Below, piece by piece: positions 61,852 to 64,000 of a stretch of 64,000 nucleotides of DNA. This stretch comes from Methanomethylovorans hollandica DSM 15978 (lineage in GTDB: Archaea > Halobacteriota > Methanosarcinia > Methanosarcinales > Methanosarcinaceae). The notes below the pieces were generated by a model. The model was not told the DNA's origin, made no database searches, and saw only the letters and a program-made list of their open reading frames with translations. How positions within the stretch are numbered: the first letter of the stretch is position 1; each line of letters begins with the position of its first letter. Where the stretch lies: positions 1,790,011 through 1,854,010 of the forward strand of contig NC_019977.1 in assembly GCF_000328665.1 (NCBI RefSeq), read 5' to 3'. A program made the position numbers and the translations under genes.

Positions 61852-64000
61852 ATGCAGATCAAAGAAATAAGCCTGCCGGAAAAAGTCATCGGCTTTTACC
61901 TGGACTCCGGAATCGAACATTTGTATCCCCCTCAGGGAGAAGCTATTGATAAAGGCCTTCTTGAGGGAAAGAACATGGTAGCTGCAATACCCACAGCCTC
62001 CGGAAAAACCCTCATAGCTGAGCTTGCAATGCTGAGCTCCATCACAAAAGGGGGAAAAGCATTGTACATTGTGCCATTAAGGGCATTGGCATCCGAAAAG
62101 ATGGACCGTTTTTTGAAGTTCAGACAGATCGGCATCCAAACCGGCATATCCACCGGGGATTTTGAAGCAAGGGATGAGTGGCTTGGTGCCAATGACATAA
62201 TAATTGCAACCTCAGAGAAAGCAGATTCCCTGTTGCGCAACGAAACATCCTGGATGCAGGACATCACCGTAATAGTGGTGGATGAGGTACATCTGCTGGA
62301 TTCACCCAATAGAGGCCCCACTCTGGAAGTCACTATTGCTAAATTGAGAAAACTTAATCCTAAAGCTCAGATAATTGCATTATCTGCAACAGTAGGTAAT
62401 GCACAAGAGATAGCAGACTGGCTGAAAGGCGGGCTTGTATTGAGCGAATGGAGACCTACAGACCTGAGGGAAGGCGTGTACTATGCGGATACGATAAATT
62501 ATATCGGTGCTCAGAAAGCTGTTGCTATCACATCCTCCGACGACGGGGTAAACATTGTCATAGATACACTGGAAGAAGGAGGGCAATGCCTTGTATTCGA
62601 AAGCAGCCGCAAGAATTGCGTGGGTTTTGCAAAGAAGCTGGACAGACACGTTGATAAATTGCTCAGCAAACAGGAGCGCAGTGTCCTTGACAAGATCGTA
62701 GACGCAGTAATCGAAACGTCAGAAACAGAAGCTTCCAAAGTACTTGCACAATGTATCAGAAATGGTGTGGCATTTCACCATGCGGGATTGAACTCAGCCC
62801 ATCGCAGGCTTGTGGAGGACGGGTTCCGGGAAAACATGATCAAAGTTATATGCAGCACGCCTACCCTTGCAGCCGGGCTGAACCTGCCTGCACGCAGAGT
62901 TGTTATCCGCAGCTATAAGAGATATGATTCCAACTTTGGAATGCAGCCTATACCTGTCCTTGAATATAAACAAATGGCAGGCAGAGCGGGTAGACCTCAT
63001 CTTGACCCTTACGGAGAATCTGTGCTTATAGCCCGTTCATATGATGAAATGGAAGCACTTTTTGGGAACTATGTCAATGCCAAGGCAGAAGATGTCTGGT
63101 CAAAACTTGGTACAGAGAATGCATTGCGTACCCATGTTCTTTCCACAATTGTCAATGGTTTCGCTTCCAGTGAAGAGGGACTTATGGAGTTCATGAGCGC
63201 AACATTTTTTGCACATCAGCAGGAGGCACGTAATCTGCAGGAACTGGTAGAACAAAGCATAGCATTCCTGCTTGAGCATGGTATGCTGCAGCAAGAAGGT
63301 CGCCTTCGGGCCACACGGCTTGGAAAACTGGTGTCCATGCTGTACATTGATCCACTATCAGCTGCCACCATACTGCAAGGTTTAGAGAAAGCTGGGAAAC
63401 TCACAGACCTTACTTTGATGCATCTTGTATGTAGTACCCCCGACATGAAACAGCTTTACATGCGCAGCTCTGATTATACCATGATCAATGAATTTGCAAC
63501 TGTCCATAAGGATGAGTTTGCCAGAATGCCCAGCCCTTTTAAGTCCATAGAATATGAATGGTTCCTGGGAGAAGTTAAAACTGCCTTGTTCATGATCAAA
63601 TGGATAGATGAGATACCAATGGACGAGATCACAGCACAGTTCAACGTTGGTGAAGGAGATATACACGCTTTTGCCGATATAGCACAATGGCTCATGCATG
63701 CTACGGCCAAACTTGCGGAAACCATGGAATTTCCAGGAACAGAAAAAGCCTATGAATTGGAAAAACGTATCCAATATGGAGCTAATGCTCAATTACTCGA
63801 ACTGGTAAGCATTCGTGATGTGGGCAGGGTGCGTGCCCGAAAGTTGTATAACGCCGGACTTACGTCAGTAGAAGCGCTAAAGAATGCTGGTGTTGAAAGA
63901 ATAGGCCAACTGATAGGGCCAAAGACAGCAGAGAGGATAATGCACAATATCATGGGTTCATATCAGACGGGGAAAATAAAAGGGAATGGCTTTGCAGAAG
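61852..64000 (+). CDS. Hel308-type ATP-dependent DNA helicase (3' end outside window)
   Basis: About 716 codons are present from ATG 61852; the frame is still open at the edge, near the expected C terminus. Motifs are [16 protein letters not shown] (Walker A, near residue 45), [12 protein letters not shown] (DEVH), [23 protein letters not shown] and [13 protein letters not shown] winged-helix and ratchet region and the HhH segment [20 protein letters not shown] follow. Hel308 is a 3'-5' helicase acting at stalled forks. Confidence 0.93.
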   Translation, partial: MQIKEISLPEKVIGFYLDSGIEHLYPPQGEAIDKGLLEGKNMVAAIPTASGKTLIAELAMLSSITKGGKALYIVPLRALASEKMDRFLKFRQIGIQTGISTGDFEARDEWLGANDIIIATSEKADSLLRNETSWMQDITVIVVDEVHLLDSPNRGPTLEVTIAKLRKLNPKAQIIALSATVGNAQEIADWLKGGLVLSEWRPTDLREGVYYADTINYIGAQKAVAITSSDDGVNIVIDTLEEGGQCLVFESSRKNCVGFAKKLDRHVDKLLSKQERSVLDKIVDAVIETSETEASKVLAQCIRNGVAFHHAGLNSAHRRLVEDGFRENMIKVICSTPTLAAGLNLPARRVVIRSYKRYDSNFGMQPIPVLEYKQMAGRAGRPHLDPYGESVLIARSYDEMEALFGNYVNAKAEDVWSKLGTENALRTHVLSTIVNGFASSEEGLMEFMSATFFAHQQEARNLQELVEQSIAFLLEHGMLQQEGRLRATRLGKLVSMLYIDPLSAATILQGLEKAGKLTDLTLMHLVCSTPDMKQLYMRSSDYTMINEFATVHKDEFARMPSPFKSIEYEWFLGEVKTALFMIKWIDEIPMDEITAQFNVGEGDIHAFADIAQWLMHATAKLAETMEFPGTEKAYELEKRIQYGANAQLLELVSIRDVGRVRARKLYNAGLTSVEALKNAGVERIGQLIGPKTAERIMHNIMGSYQTGKIKGNGFAE

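Overview
The window is chromosomal DNA of a methanogenic archaeon of the Methanosarcinales (most likely Methanosarcinaceae). The evidence is formylmethanofuran dehydrogenase subunits, methanogenesis marker protein 2, the rare methanogen-type seryl-tRNA synthetase, a short archaeal NifB, disaggregatase-related surface repeats, ribosomal proteins eS1 and archaeal-length uS15, KEOPS Pcc1, Hel308 and an archaeosine-precursor (preQ0) operon. TATA-box promoters, TTG starts and strong Shine-Dalgarno sites are common.

Layout. 1-2.6 kb: a truncated PP-loop ATPase, a CinA-like/nucleotidyltransferase fusion and a small HExxH protein. 2.7-11 kb: one gene for a surface protein of about 2,730 residues, with six near-identical 345-bp repeats, PKD domains and three disaggregatase-related repeats; about 1 kb of mostly non-coding DNA follows. 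12-21 kb: a YdjM-like membrane protein; an operon encoding an FTR-like iron-sulfur protein, a polyferredoxin, FwdB, FwdD and a CoA-binding-like protein, with no A or C subunit; and an ABC exporter with a membrane-anchored COG1361-type protein. 21-24 kb: a transposase remnant and a second modular surface protein that shares domains with the giant one.

23.9-30.85 kb is a decayed mobile island. It holds integrase remnants at both ends, a fragment of a phage-type ATPase, an A+T-rich three-gene operon (TPR-CHAT protease, small membrane-segment protein, Nudix protein), a divergent secreted M23 peptidase with a PGF-CTERM-like tail, a YhcG nuclease fragment, and a tRNA-Thr gene at its right border. 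The TPR-CHAT/membrane protein/Nudix operon is the best candidate here for an undescribed system, possibly conflict or cell-suicide related.

30.9-43.3 kb is core metabolism: a chorismate lyase-like protein, an FeS-type photolyase, radical-SAM enzymes, an FMN protein, methanogenesis marker 2, NifB, the operon queC-DUF366-queE-queD, a TudS-DUF1722 fusion divergent from it, eS1 and SerRS. 43.3-45.4 kb is a second A+T-rich patch with a MITE-like element, a small Lys/Pro-rich protein and a membrane transglutaminase-like protein. 45.5-54.3 kb carries ketopantoate reductase, a family-4 uracil-DNA glycosylase and a tightly packed operon for UDP-N-acetylhexosamine synthesis: GlmU-like 2, GlmS, GlmM, GlmU-like 1, then a RecJ-like DHH nuclease and Pcc1. 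54.5-64 kb holds uS15, hisS followed by four overlapping pilin-like genes, TrpB2, a MscS channel and Hel308, which runs off the right edge.

All calls come from reading motifs and translations by eye; no database search was run.
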